The translations under genes and the position numbers were made by a program. A stretch of DNA of 33,567 bases. Source: Bacteroidaceae bacterium. GTDB taxonomy: Bacteria > Bacteroidota > Bacteroidia > Bacteroidales > Bacteroidaceae. The stretch spans positions 1 to 33,567 of the forward strand of contig JAFXMB010000009.1 in assembly GCA_017530735.1 (NCBI GenBank), written 5' to 3'. The notes below the pieces were generated by a model that saw nothing but the letters and a program-made list of their open reading frames with translations, searched no databases and was not told where the DNA came from. Positions within the stretch are counted from its first letter, which is position 1. Each line of letters begins with the position of its first letter. This document shows positions 17,853 through 26,262 of this stretch, in pieces.

Positions 17853-19285
17853 TTCTTATTGTTTCTGAACGGTTTTTTCTCAGTTTTACGGAAAGGCTTC
17901 TTTCCCTCACTCTTGTGGAAAGGCTTGCCTCCTTCACTCTTGTGGAAAGGCTTGCCTCCCTCACTCTTGCGGAAAGGTTTGCCTTCTTCGCTCTTGCGGA
18001 AGGGCTTTCTCTCCTCCGATGACTTGCGGAAAGGCTTTTCGGTCTTGCGAGCCTCCTCTCTCTCGGCCAGACGTGCCTTGTGACGTAGAGTGCCGCTGCG
18101 GCGGGTGGGCAGATCGTCCTTCTTGAGACGGCGGTCACCACCGCGGAACTCGTTGTAGCGTCCGTCAAATATCTCGTACTTGCGCAGTTCGCAGGGCAGT
18201 GCTCCGTTAAACAGGGGAATCTTGGCCGACGGCTTGAGACCAATCTTGTCAAAGCACTCGTAGTGGTAACTTATGATCCAGGCCTCACCGCCTATCAGGG
18301 CATGCTTGAGGCGCTCACCTATCATCTCATACAATCCCAGCAGGTTCTCCTCAACCAGACGCTCGCCATAGGGAGGGTTGGTGATGATCACGGTGCGCTC
18401 CTTTACAGGCTCAAAGTCCTTGAAGTCACGCTGTTCAAACTGTATGGTGTCAAGCAGGCCGGCAGCCTTGGCGTTACGCTTGGCGGTCAGTATGGCCTTG
18501 GGATCCTTGTCATATCCCTTGATGGTGAACTCGAACTCACGCTCCTGTGAGTCATCATTGTATATCTCCTCAAACAGGTCACGGTCAAAATCCTTCCACT
18601 TCTCAAATGCAAAGTGGCTGCGGAACAGACCTGGTGCCATGTTCCTGGCTATGAGTGCGGCCTCAATGGGAATTGTACCCGATCCGCACATGGGGTCAAC
18701 AAAATCACACTTGCCGTCCCAGCCTGACATAAGGATCATGCCTGCTGCAAGCACCTCATTCAGAGGAGCCTCCATGGCCTCCTGACGGTAACCGCGCTTG
18801 TGCAGTGACTCGCCGCTGCTGTCAAGTGAAAGTGAGCAGTCGTCATGTGAGATGTGGATGTGGAACGTAAGGTCCGGATTGGCTACGCTTACATTGGGGC
18901 GTTTGCCGTATTTGTCACGGAAATAGTCGGCTATGGCATCCTTCACGCGGTAAGCCACAAACTTTGAGTGGCGGAAATCCTCGCTGTACACAACTGAGTC
19001 AACAGCGAAACTGTCGCTCAGGTCCATGTATTTTTCCCATTCCACCTTACGGCAGATTTCATATACATCGTCGGCGCTGTCGGCCTTGAAGTGAAGGAAA
19101 GGTTTCAGGATACGGATTGCGGTACGCAGGTGGAAATTGGCCTTGTACATCAGGGCCTTGTCTCCTTTAAAGGACACCATTCGGTTACCAATGGCCACCC
19201 CATTGGCTCCCAGATCAATAAGTTCTTTTGCAAGAATCTCTTCCAGCCCCTGGAAGGTCTTGGCTATCATTTCAAATTCTGTCAT
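17849..19285 (-). CDS. THUMP-domain RlmL-type RNA (guanine-N2-)methyltransferase with repetitive basic tail
   Basis: A 478-aa protein. An N-terminal THUMP/ferredoxin-like RNA-binding region (~1-160) is followed by a class I SAM methyltransferase of the UPF0020 type, with [15 protein letters not shown] (SAM-binding, CGSGT 200-204) and the catalytic NPPY (303-306) used for exocyclic amine methylation. It matches the N-terminal half of RlmL, which makes m2G2445 in 23S rRNA; the exact target here is inferred. From residue 417 to the end are seven near-tandem 8-10-residue units of the form KPF(R/H)KSEGG, encoded by ~27-bp repeats (17852-18037), giving a basic, probably disordered tail. It overlaps purD by 4 bp and has a -7 element at 19308-19315. 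Confidence 0.9.
   Translation of the reverse strand: MTEFEMIAKTFQGLEEILAKELIDLGANGVAIGNRMVSFKGDKALMYKANFHLRTAIRILKPFLHFKADSADDVYEICRKVEWEKYMDLSDSFAVDSVVYSEDFRHSKFVAYRVKDAIADYFRDKYGKRPNVSVANPDLTFHIHISHDDCSLSLDSSGESLHKRGYRQEAMEAPLNEVLAAGMILMSGWDGKCDFVDPMCGSGTIPIEAALIARNMAPGLFRSHFAFEKWKDFDRDLFEEIYNDDSQEREFEFTIKGYDKDPKAILTAKRNAKAAGLLDTIQFEQRDFKDFEPVKERTVIITNPPYGERLVEENLLGLYEMIGERLKHALIGGEAWIISYHYECFDKIGLKPSAKIPLFNGALPCELRKYEIFDGRYNEFRGGDRRLKKDDLPTRRSGTLRHKARLAEREEARKTEKPFRKSSEERKPFRKSEEGKPFRKSEGGKPFHKSEGGKPFHKSEGKKPFRKTEKKPFRNNKK
17852..18037 (-). repeat. Tandem ~27-bp coding repeats in the methyltransferase tail
   Basis: Seven near-tandem units encode [54 protein letters not shown] and KPFRNNKK. 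The central units are most alike at DNA level (AAAGGCTTGCC recurs on the plus strand), as expected from slippage or unequal exchange. All units stay in frame. Confidence 0.85.
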
Positions 19286-19307
19286 CTACGGATGATGTTT
19301 CAGCCTG

Positions 19308-19315
19308 CAAAGATA
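19308..19315 (-). promoter_or_regulatory. -7 promoter element for the RNA methyltransferase-purD pair
   Basis: The minus strand reads TATCTTTG (TAnnTTTG), 22 bp before the methyltransferase ATG and immediately after the T-tract of the terminator that follows the GH31 gene. Any -33 element must lie inside the terminator hairpin. Confidence 0.5.
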
Positions 19316-19361
19316 CAAAAAAGGTGTCAAAGAGAACCTTCCCATTTGACACCTTTTTTGT
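19315..19361 (-). terminator. Rho-independent terminator after the GH31 pair
   Basis: A perfect 17-bp inverted repeat (19315-19331 with 19345-19361) around a 13-nt loop, with an A-run on one side and a T-run on the other. It starts directly at the TAA of the GH31 gene (19362-19364). The core is GGTGTCAAA/TTTGACACC. Confidence 0.8.
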
Positions 19362-21770
19362 TTAGAGAGTCACTGACACTTTCTTGCCCGAGTAAGTCAC
19401 GGTCTTGACCTCTCTCTTGTGACCGTCAGTAACCACCGTTATGCGGAAAGTACGCTGTTGTATCATTCCTTCGTATGAACCTTTGCGGGCGCCGATGGTC
19501 AGGTTGCGGCTCTTGCCATTGTAACTGAAATCAATTGTCGAGAATGCTCCGTTCTCATAGTTGTAATTGTCAAACTCATCCTCATACAGCGTGAACTTGC
19601 CGTCGGCTCCGGCATAGACCAGTATCTCCAGGTCATCCCAAGGTTTCTCGGTCGAATACTGTACATCGGGGCCGATGGGCAGGATGGTGCCGGCCTTTAC
19701 AAAGAGCGGGATGCTCTTGATGTTGACTTCACGCTCTATCTCCTGACCGCCGTCATACATCTTAAGGGTCTCAAAGTCATACCATTTGGTGCCTGCCGGC
19801 AGATATACCTTAGTGCTTTTGGCTTCCAAAAAGTCTACATCGCCTATGCCTGCGCGGCTCTTGCTCTGGGCTCTCTCAGGGGTGTATTTGGCTTCAAGCA
19901 CGGGGGCTACCAGCAGTGAGCGTCCGAACATGAACTCATTGTTGATATCCCATACTTTACGGTCGTTTCTGAAATCCATCATCAGGGCACGCTGATAGGT
20001 GCCGTTGTTTGCATTCACATCATGAGCCACTGAGTATATGTAGGGCAGAAGGCTGTAGCGCATCTTTACGGCACCCAGCAGGGCATCGAACACGGGCTCG
20101 CCTGCCTGGCCGTAGTAGTAGAGTTCACGCGGAACCTCGGTTCCGTGGCTGCGCATCATGGGGCAGAAAACGCCGTACTGCATCCAGCGTACATAGAGTT
20201 CCTGATAGAGAGGATTCTTGGTGGCGCTGCCGTCCTGTGAGCGCTCGTTGTAGCTGTTGGCAAAGAATCCGCCCAGGTCACTGTTAAAGTTGGGGTTACC
20301 GGTAAGCGCAAAGTTAAGGCCTGCGGGAACTTGAGCCCTGAGTGAGTTCCAGTTGGACTGCACGTCACCGGACCAGGTGTTGGATCCGTAGCGCTGTTGT
20401 CCGGCAAATACCGAGCGGGTAAGTATAAGGACACGTTTGTCATTGCCGTTTGGCATAGCACGCTGGTTGTCATAGACGCCGCCGACTGCCATAAGGGGGA
20501 ATGCGTTACGAACCCTGCGCCAGGGACCCATTGCGGTGGGCAGGTCCAGATCCTCCTCCTTAAAGTCCAAATGGTCGGGCTCGGTAGAATCCATCCACCA
20601 GCCGTCAATATCCAGATTGTACAGGCGGGTCAGGTGGTTCCAGTAGATGTCACGCGCCTCCTTGCTGTACGGGTCATACGGACGTACCCCTGACGGGTAG
20701 TCCCTGCGTGGAGGCCAGTCGGTAAGTCCGCTCTGCGGCCAGGTCTGGATGTCTATCAGCATGTTCTTGGGCTGCAGTTCGCGGTAGGGTTTGGTCATGG
20801 GGCCGAATGATGACCAGATGGATATCATCAGTTTGGCGTTCTGGTCATGGATATGCTTGATCCAGCGCTCGGGATTGCTGAACTCAGGAGCGTTGAACTC
20901 CATGGCGTTCCACAGATAGTTGCTGCCCCAGTACTGCCAGTCCTGTATCATCACGTCGATTGGCACTCCTATTGAGCGGTAGCGGTCCAGCACCTCGGTC
21001 AGTTCGGCCGATGACTTGTAACGCTCGCGGCTCTGCATGAATCCGTAGCTCCACAGAGGCAGCATGGGAACAGTGCCGGTAAGCTGGCGAATACCTGCTA
21101 TGACGCCGTCGGCATTGCCGCCCCAGATAAAGTAGTAATCCACGCATCCGGCGTTCTCGGAGGTAAAGTAGAACTTGCCATCCTCAATGCCCAGTGTGGT
21201 GGGGGAGTAGTTGTCCCAGAACAGGCCGTATCCCTTGATGGATTGGATTATGTTGCAGTAGTCATCGGTGTTGCCCTGTATCATGCGGCGGTAGGTTCCG
21301 CTCTTGGCCATCTTGCCGTCCTGTTGTATGCCGATGCCGTAAAGGGGTTCATCGGTATCCAGGTTGAATCCCTGGTCAACTGGTATATCGGCATAGTCCG
21401 GTCGGGTCATAGCCACATTGCCGTGACCGAAACCGTTCTCGGCCAGAAGGACCTTACCCTTGCTGTCCATGAATGTTACATCGTTTCCCGATACCTTAAC
21501 CGTCAGGGCCGAACTCTTGTAAACCTGGGCTCCGTTCTTATCGGCTGATTGGGAAACCTTGACCTGCTGAGGCTGCATTGTAACGGACAGACTCTGTTTC
21601 TTGTCAGGATTGTCAGGTCCGGTCTTGTAGATTCTTACTATGGACGGGCTGAAGAATGTAACCTTAGTAGTCCAGTTATCAGCCTCCTGCGCATTGCATA
21701 TGGCGGAAATACCTGCCAGAGCAACGAATAAGCTCAGTAACTTTTTCATTTCAGATTGATTTTTTTTCAT
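19362..21770 (-). CDS. GH31 alpha-glycosidase (alpha-xylosidase-like), periplasmic
   Basis: An 802-aa glycoside hydrolase family 31 enzyme. From the first ATG the catalytic nucleophile is Asp394 in DGWWMDSTEPD and the acid/base Asp469 in NTWSGDVQSNW; other family landmarks are QSRERYKS and VMIQDWQYWG. The WMDxTEP version resembles alpha-xylosidases and related exo-enzymes, but the substrate is not proven. A signal peptide (KLLSLFVALAGISAICNAQ) implies periplasmic export by signal peptidase I. The ATG at 21770 overlaps the preceding GH31 stop by 4 bp; a second in-frame ATG at 21749 (MKKLLSLF…) has the same upstream bases because of a 21-bp duplication and gives a more typical signal peptide. 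Either could be used. Confidence 0.9.
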   Translation of the reverse strand: MKKNQSEMKKLLSLFVALAGISAICNAQEADNWTTKVTFFSPSIVRIYKTGPDNPDKKQSLSVTMQPQQVKVSQSADKNGAQVYKSSALTVKVSGNDVTFMDSKGKVLLAENGFGHGNVAMTRPDYADIPVDQGFNLDTDEPLYGIGIQQDGKMAKSGTYRRMIQGNTDDYCNIIQSIKGYGLFWDNYSPTTLGIEDGKFYFTSENAGCVDYYFIWGGNADGVIAGIRQLTGTVPMLPLWSYGFMQSRERYKSSAELTEVLDRYRSIGVPIDVMIQDWQYWGSNYLWNAMEFNAPEFSNPERWIKHIHDQNAKLMISIWSSFGPMTKPYRELQPKNMLIDIQTWPQSGLTDWPPRRDYPSGVRPYDPYSKEARDIYWNHLTRLYNLDIDGWWMDSTEPDHLDFKEEDLDLPTAMGPWRRVRNAFPLMAVGGVYDNQRAMPNGNDKRVLILTRSVFAGQQRYGSNTWSGDVQSNWNSLRAQVPAGLNFALTGNPNFNSDLGGFFANSYNERSQDGSATKNPLYQELYVRWMQYGVFCPMMRSHGTEVPRELYYYGQAGEPVFDALLGAVKMRYSLLPYIYSVAHDVNANNGTYQRALMMDFRNDRKVWDINNEFMFGRSLLVAPVLEAKYTPERAQSKSRAGIGDVDFLEAKSTKVYLPAGTKWYDFETLKMYDGGQEIEREVNIKSIPLFVKAGTILPIGPDVQYSTEKPWDDLEILVYAGADGKFTLYEDEFDNYNYENGAFSTIDFSYNGKSRNLTIGARKGSYEGMIQQRTFRITVVTDGHKREVKTVTYSGKKVSVTL

Positions 21771-21784
21771 TTCAGATTGATTTT
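21742..21784 (-). repeat. 21-bp tandem duplication at the GH31-GH31 junction
   Basis: Two perfect 21-bp copies (21742-21762, 21763-21783) carrying AATCTGAAATGAAAAA on the minus strand. They span the stop codon of the upstream GH31 gene and both candidate start codons of the downstream one. As 21 is a multiple of three, the frame is kept and an extra seven residues are added. Confidence 0.9.
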
Positions 21785-24073
21785 ATGATCAGCTTTGACA
21801 AATACCGGAATACGGTCAATGGTAACGGGAACCTCCACATATCCGCCTCCTTTATAAGTCTTGGAGTCTGAGGAGTCAAAGAGTTTCCAGCCTGCCTCAT
21901 ACTTGGGCAGATATACGCGCATGGACTTGATGCCCTGCTCGGTTACGGGGCATACCAGCAGTGACGGTCCGAACATGAACTCTGTCTGCTGTTTCATAGC
22001 CTCGGTGTCACCCGGGAAGTCAAATACCAGCGGACGCATCATGGTGTAGTTCTCATTGCTCACTTTCTTGGCGCAATCCAGGATGTAGGGCTGCAGACGG
22101 TCACGCAGTTCTATCTGCTTGTGGAAATTGGCCTGTGTCTCTGCCGAGTAATTCCAGGGCTCAGTGCGGCTCATGTAACCGTGAACACGCATGAACGGCA
22201 GGAACACTGCTGTCTGAATCCAGCGCATCATACGCTCCTGATAAGCGGCATCATTGTACTGGTTGTTAGGACGGAAGAATCCGCCTGCATCGTATGTCCA
22301 CCAGGGCTGGCCTGTGGCCATCAGGTTCAGACCTCCTGCTATCTGACGGCGCAGTGTCTCCCAGTCATTGCCTACGTCACCCGACCAGTTGATGGCACCG
22401 TAACGCTGTATTCCTGTAAATCCGCTGCGGGTAAGTATCATCGGATCGCGGTCAGGCTGGTCCTTTATAAGTCCGTTATAAACGGTATGGTTGACCATGT
22501 TGGGGTAGGCGTTGCGGTAGAACTCTCCGGGAATCTTGCCGCCGGCCACCATGCGACCCTTCAGGTCATCGTTCTCAGGCTCGGTAGCATCCTGCCACCA
22601 GGCGTCTATACCTGTGGGGAGCAAACGCTCGCTGAAGTTCTTCCAGTAGGCTGCGGCTGCATCGGGATTGAAGAAATCTATCCAGTCGGTTCCCTTTATG
22701 TAATAGCCGGCGGCGTTCATCTGACGTCCCACCTCACTGTTCTTGTCTATCTTGGACCATACCGAGAGCATCAGTTTCATGTCCATGCCGTGCAGCTCAT
22801 CGGTCATGGCCTTGGGATCGGGGTACTTGCCCTCGTCAAACTGCATGGCGTTCCAGCCGTACTTGCCCCACCACTGCCAGTCCTGTACAATCACGCTGGT
22901 GTGGTAGCCCTCGTCCTTGAGACGGTGTGCGTTCTCAAGAAGCTCCTTCTGGCTGTCATAACGCTCACGGCAGTGAATGTAACCGAAAGCCCAGTCGGGC
23001 ATCTGCGGAACCTTACCGGTAAGGTTACGGTATGAACTTATTATCTGGTCGGCTGTGCCGGCAAATACGGTGTAGTCAAGTGCCACTGCTACGGGCGAGC
23101 TGAATGTGGTGACATCGGTAACCTTGCGTACGCCTACCGACGGCTTGTCACCGCGTGATCCGCTTACAAACACCTTATGTGTACCCTTGTCCAGATGGGT
23201 TATGGCCGATGATGTGGGCGGCAGCCAGGTGTTGTTGGCGTTGATTATGGTATCGCCGTCAATGGTGAGCAGGTGCTTGCGGGCCATTGACTGGCCAACG
23301 TCAAGCAGTATTGAGTAGTCACCGCTCTCCTTAACCTCGATTTCACCGCTGAAATCATTGAAGAAACGGCGCTCACGCACGTTACCAGCGGTGCCGGTGG
23401 CATTGACAGTTACCGATGTACCGTCCGATCCTCCCTGCTCCAGTTCAACCACATAGTCTGACGGGTTGAACTCTGTCAGGCCGTAGTTGTTCCACAGTAT
23501 TCCGTATCCCTTATTGGATATGATCATGGGTATAGAAATCTGGGTGTTGACCTGGGTAAGGCGGCGGGTCAGTCCGCGTATGTTCAGATAGCCGTCCTGG
23601 AACTGGCCGGTACCAAAGAGAAACTCATCGGGGGCGGTAACAAATGACTGGCTCACGGCAAGAGAGTTAAAATCACCGGTTTTGCCTACTACGACAGAGC
23701 GTGAACGGGCTGATTCGGACAGTATGACGTTATCCTGTGAATCCTTGAATTTTATCTTTCCGTTACGGGTGTTGACAACCGCCCGGAGATTGCCTTCAGT
23801 GCTGCTGACATATACCAGACCTCTCAGATTCTGCGAGCAAATTATTGATTGATGAGCAGGGTTTTCTGTATAAATAAGGTTTTCAAGTTCCGGCAGCTGT
23901 ATTCCATCGGGAATGTACTGCACGCGGATGGCGTCATCGGCCATAGGTGTTACGTAAAGGGTTCCGTCGGACATGCCGATTGACACTTTGTAATCTTGAA
24001 TCTTGACTGTTGCCTTCTGGCAGGCGGATAAGGACAAAACTGCCAAAAGAAGCAGATAGCAGATCTTTTTCAT
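21767..24073 (-). CDS. GH31 lipoprotein with inserted PA14 domain (alpha-xylosidase-like)
   Basis: A 768-aa GH31 enzyme with a lipoprotein signal peptide (MKKICYLLLLAVLSLSAC, lipid-bearing Cys18). QKAT after the cysteine does not look like the acidic Bacteroidota surface-export signal, so an inward-facing periplasmic location is likely. An insert at about residues 234-327 (FFNDFSGEIEV … DKPSVGVRKV) has the character of a PA14 domain, the architecture of Bacteroides alpha-xylosidases such as BoGH31A of xyloglucan degradation. The nucleophile is Asp495 in DAWWQDATEPEND and the acid/base Asp566 in NWSGDVGNDW. It is first gene of the GH31 pair and has a -7 element at 24108-24115. No SusC/SusD pair is nearby, so substrate assignment stays open. 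Confidence 0.92.
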   Translation of the reverse strand: MKKICYLLLLAVLSLSACQKATVKIQDYKVSIGMSDGTLYVTPMADDAIRVQYIPDGIQLPELENLIYTENPAHQSIICSQNLRGLVYVSSTEGNLRAVVNTRNGKIKFKDSQDNVILSESARSRSVVVGKTGDFNSLAVSQSFVTAPDEFLFGTGQFQDGYLNIRGLTRRLTQVNTQISIPMIISNKGYGILWNNYGLTEFNPSDYVVELEQGGSDGTSVTVNATGTAGNVRERRFFNDFSGEIEVKESGDYSILLDVGQSMARKHLLTIDGDTIINANNTWLPPTSSAITHLDKGTHKVFVSGSRGDKPSVGVRKVTDVTTFSSPVAVALDYTVFAGTADQIISSYRNLTGKVPQMPDWAFGYIHCRERYDSQKELLENAHRLKDEGYHTSVIVQDWQWWGKYGWNAMQFDEGKYPDPKAMTDELHGMDMKLMLSVWSKIDKNSEVGRQMNAAGYYIKGTDWIDFFNPDAAAAYWKNFSERLLPTGIDAWWQDATEPENDDLKGRMVAGGKIPGEFYRNAYPNMVNHTVYNGLIKDQPDRDPMILTRSGFTGIQRYGAINWSGDVGNDWETLRRQIAGGLNLMATGQPWWTYDAGGFFRPNNQYNDAAYQERMMRWIQTAVFLPFMRVHGYMSRTEPWNYSAETQANFHKQIELRDRLQPYILDCAKKVSNENYTMMRPLVFDFPGDTEAMKQQTEFMFGPSLLVCPVTEQGIKSMRVYLPKYEAGWKLFDSSDSKTYKGGGYVEVPVTIDRIPVFVKADHKINLK

Positions 24074-24107
24074 AATGATAGTCAGGGTTTTATTTTGGTT
24101 AGTGCAA

Positions 24108-24115
24108 CAAAGATA
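24108..24115 (-). promoter_or_regulatory. -7 promoter element for the GH31 pair
   Basis: The minus strand reads TATCTTTG (TAnnTTTG), 34 bp upstream of the GH31 lipoprotein ATG, in a 92-bp divergent intergenic region. Confidence 0.5.
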
Positions 24116-24137
24116 GTGTTATTTCAGGAAAAGAGCC

Positions 24138-24145
24138 TAATTTTG
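24138..24145 (+). promoter_or_regulatory. -7 promoter element for the lytic transglycosylase
   Basis: TAATTTTG (TAnnTTTG), 20 bp upstream of the ATG at 24166. It is divergent from, and 22 bp away from, the GH31 -7 element. Confidence 0.5.
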
Positions 24146-24165
24146 CGCCACTTAAGTCAAGTTTT

Positions 24166-25080
24166 ATGAGAAAGCAATTACTACTGTTCCTGATATCGGT
24201 CATATCATGTTTCTTAATTTCCGTAAAAGCCCAGACTGTACCGCCCCAGGTTCCTGAATCTGTGGTGTTTGCCGGCCAGAAGATCACTTTTGACAGGGCC
24301 GACCTGCGCGAGCGTATGGATCGCGAACTTATAGCATTCACGTACTCGCACAATATGTCCACGCTCATGATTAAGAGGGCCAACCGCCTGTTTCCGCAGA
24401 TAGAGCCCATTCTGCAGCGTATGGGTATCCCCGATGACCTTAAGTACCTGATGGTGATAGAGAGCAATCTGGACCCTCAGGCAGTATCGGGAGCGGGTGC
24501 CGCCGGACTCTGGCAGTTCACCCAGGCCACCGGCCGTGCATACGGACTTGAGGTGAACACCAACATTGACGAGCGCTATAACACATACAAGGCTACCGAG
24601 GCCGCATGCCGTTTTCTGGCCGAAGCCTACAGCAAGTACGGCAACTGGATGACTGTGGCTGCCAGTTACAACGGAGGTCAGCAGGGTATGGACCGTCGCA
24701 TTGAGGCCCAGCACACAAAGGACGGCCTTGACATGTGGCTGGTCGATGAGACATCGCGCTACATGTTCCGCATCCTGGCCGCCAAGATGATGTTTGAAAA
24801 CCCGGCCCTTTTTGGATTCAGTTTCAAGCGTGAGGACCTATATCCCTACATTCCCATCAAGGAGCAGATCAAGATAACCGATCCGGTTGAGGACCTGGTA
24901 AAGTTTGCCGAGGACCACGGCATCACATACGCCGACCTTAAGCGCGCCAACCTGTGGCTGCGTGAGACCAAACTAAACAACAAATCCCACCGCACCTATT
25001 ACATCGATATTCCCGATGTAAAGGCCCAATACTATAATCCCTCAAAGACTAAGGTTCATAACCCTGCTTGGGTGAAGTGA
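24166..25080 (+). CDS. Membrane-bound lytic transglycosylase, MltD-like (SLT domain)
   Basis: A 304-aa exported protein: signal peptide at about 1-23 (ending VKAQ), then a family 1 lytic transglycosylase domain with catalytic Glu99 in MVIESNLDP, followed by GAAGLWQF and AASYNGG. These enzymes cleave the MurNAc-GlcNAc bond of peptidoglycan to form 1,6-anhydro-MurNAc ends. The C-terminal ~70 residues (VKFAEDHGITYADLKRANLWL) look like a degenerate LysM-type segment, as in MltD relatives. The signal peptide has no clear lipobox, so membrane anchoring is unlikely despite the family name. The TGA abuts the stop codon of the convergent phosphonate operon. Confidence 0.92.
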   Translation: MRKQLLLFLISVISCFLISVKAQTVPPQVPESVVFAGQKITFDRADLRERMDRELIAFTYSHNMSTLMIKRANRLFPQIEPILQRMGIPDDLKYLMVIESNLDPQAVSGAGAAGLWQFTQATGRAYGLEVNTNIDERYNTYKATEAACRFLAEAYSKYGNWMTVAASYNGGQQGMDRRIEAQHTKDGLDMWLVDETSRYMFRILAAKMMFENPALFGFSFKREDLYPYIPIKEQIKITDPVEDLVKFAEDHGITYADLKRANLWLRETKLNNKSHRTYYIDIPDVKAQYYNPSKTKVHNPAWVK

Positions 25081-26262
25081 TTATTTCTGTTGTGAGGGAA
25101 GGATAATCCCGTTTATCAGAATCTGTGCGACCGTTTCGGCTTCGCTTATGGGAACCTCTTTGGGAATGTCCACTCCAAAGCGGGTCTTGACTTTTTCCAC
25201 CAATTCATCGGTGTAAATGAGCTTGCCGTCGGTCACGTTTTCAATACCGTCGTGGTAGATTGACTTGCGGTTGACTTGATGCATCAGCTCCAGGGGATAC
25301 TCGTCGGATATGTAGCCCTTGACATCCTGTCCGGTTGCATCAATAATGAAAGGATAACCGCCGATATTTCCGTCCACGCCGGGAGTATGAATCTTGATGC
25401 AGGTCCTGTTGCGGATAGCCGATATTATGCTGTAGATGATATCGAAATTGCTCGATGCGTTCATCATGTTGCGCTTTTGGTCGGTGGGCATGGATATGCT
25501 GCAAGCCTTGAACACTTCATCAGGATCGATATCCAGTTCTTTTCCCTTGTACCTGATGTTCAGAAGGAGTTTCTCGCCTTCGGTATGTCCCTCCTTGCTG
25601 ATGACAACGTCGTGGAAATGGCTTGCCACAAGCGTGATGTCAATGTCATTGAGATTTTCTATACCTTCCTTTTGGGCAACGTAGAATTTAATACGCGGAA
25701 TCAGATGGTTCAGATTACCGCTGCCAAAGTCAAAATATGCCATCCCCGCACTTTTGAGCCAAGGAATGACGGCGTCAGAGTATGATGTGTTGATGCTTAT
25801 GGCGTTGCATCCTGCAGCATCATAAGCCTCCATTATGTTCTTGCCAAGCAAAAGAGACATGGGTGTCCAGATGCCGTAAGCGCGCAGGTTGGACCATGAG
25901 ATGGTTCCGTATTTGAGGCCGGCATAAAGGCGGCTGCTGTTCACGATGAAATCGGGCTTTATCTTTCTTAAGGCTGCCTCAATGGATTTTACGTCCTTGA
26001 AGTCACAACCGCCACAGACCACTATTTCGCTGCGCATCTGACGGCGTATCGTAGCGGCAGTACGGATTATGTTCACGTCCTGCTGCATCTTGTCGGCATT
26101 GCGTCCCACCACTGCAATACGTAACTGGGGGTCGGCAAGTGAAACCAGATAATCCAACAGATAACAACCTACGCTTCCCAGACCAAAGATGGCTATGGTT
26201 ATCTTTTCTCCTCCATCAAGTTTCTTACGGATGAGGTTGAGTTTCTCATTTAATGTCTTCAT
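25081..26262 (-). CDS. Rossmann-fold NAD(P)-binding protein of unknown function (phosphonate operon gene 7)
   Basis: A 393-aa cytosolic protein. The dinucleotide-binding motif is IAIFGLGSVGCYLLDYL (GxGxxG at Gly27, Gly29, Gly32), followed by a second strand ending VVGRN. Later stretches (INTSYSDAVIPWLK, FGSGNLNHLIPRI, VASHFHDV) recall the arrangement of lactate/malate dehydrogenase-like enzymes, but I cannot assign it to a named family. It is not a myo-inositol phosphate synthase or a typical iron or zinc alcohol dehydrogenase. It is the last gene of the operon; its ATG overlaps the preceding nucleotidyltransferase stop by 4 bp. It is a candidate oxidoreductase in processing phosphonoacetaldehyde or the glycan partner; this is inference from context. 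Confidence 0.6.
   Translation of the reverse strand: MKTLNEKLNLIRKKLDGGEKITIAIFGLGSVGCYLLDYLVSLADPQLRIAVVGRNADKMQQDVNIIRTAATIRRQMRSEIVVCGGCDFKDVKSIEAALRKIKPDFIVNSSRLYAGLKYGTISWSNLRAYGIWTPMSLLLGKNIMEAYDAAGCNAISINTSYSDAVIPWLKSAGMAYFDFGSGNLNHLIPRIKFYVAQKEGIENLNDIDITLVASHFHDVVISKEGHTEGEKLLLNIRYKGKELDIDPDEVFKACSISMPTDQKRNMMNASSNFDIIYSIISAIRNRTCIKIHTPGVDGNIGGYPFIIDATGQDVKGYISDEYPLELMHQVNRKSIYHDGIENVTDGKLIYTDELVEKVKTRFGVDIPKEVPISEAETVAQILINGIILPSQQK

Noticed and set aside
17852-18037. Possible CRISPR array from regularly spaced repeats
   Set aside because: The repeats are contiguous, coding and in frame, with no unique spacers and no cas genes.
22121-23035. 304-codon plus-strand frame opposite the GH31 lipoprotein gene, and similar ones opposite lgt (5599-6423) and mutS (3737-4402)
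   Set aside because: All lie antisense to genes with clear catalytic motifs, and their translations show no domain or signal.
25081-26262. myo-Inositol-1-phosphate synthase feeding an inositol phosphonolipid
   Set aside because: Only the Rossmann motif is shared; the characteristic MIPS motifs are not visible.
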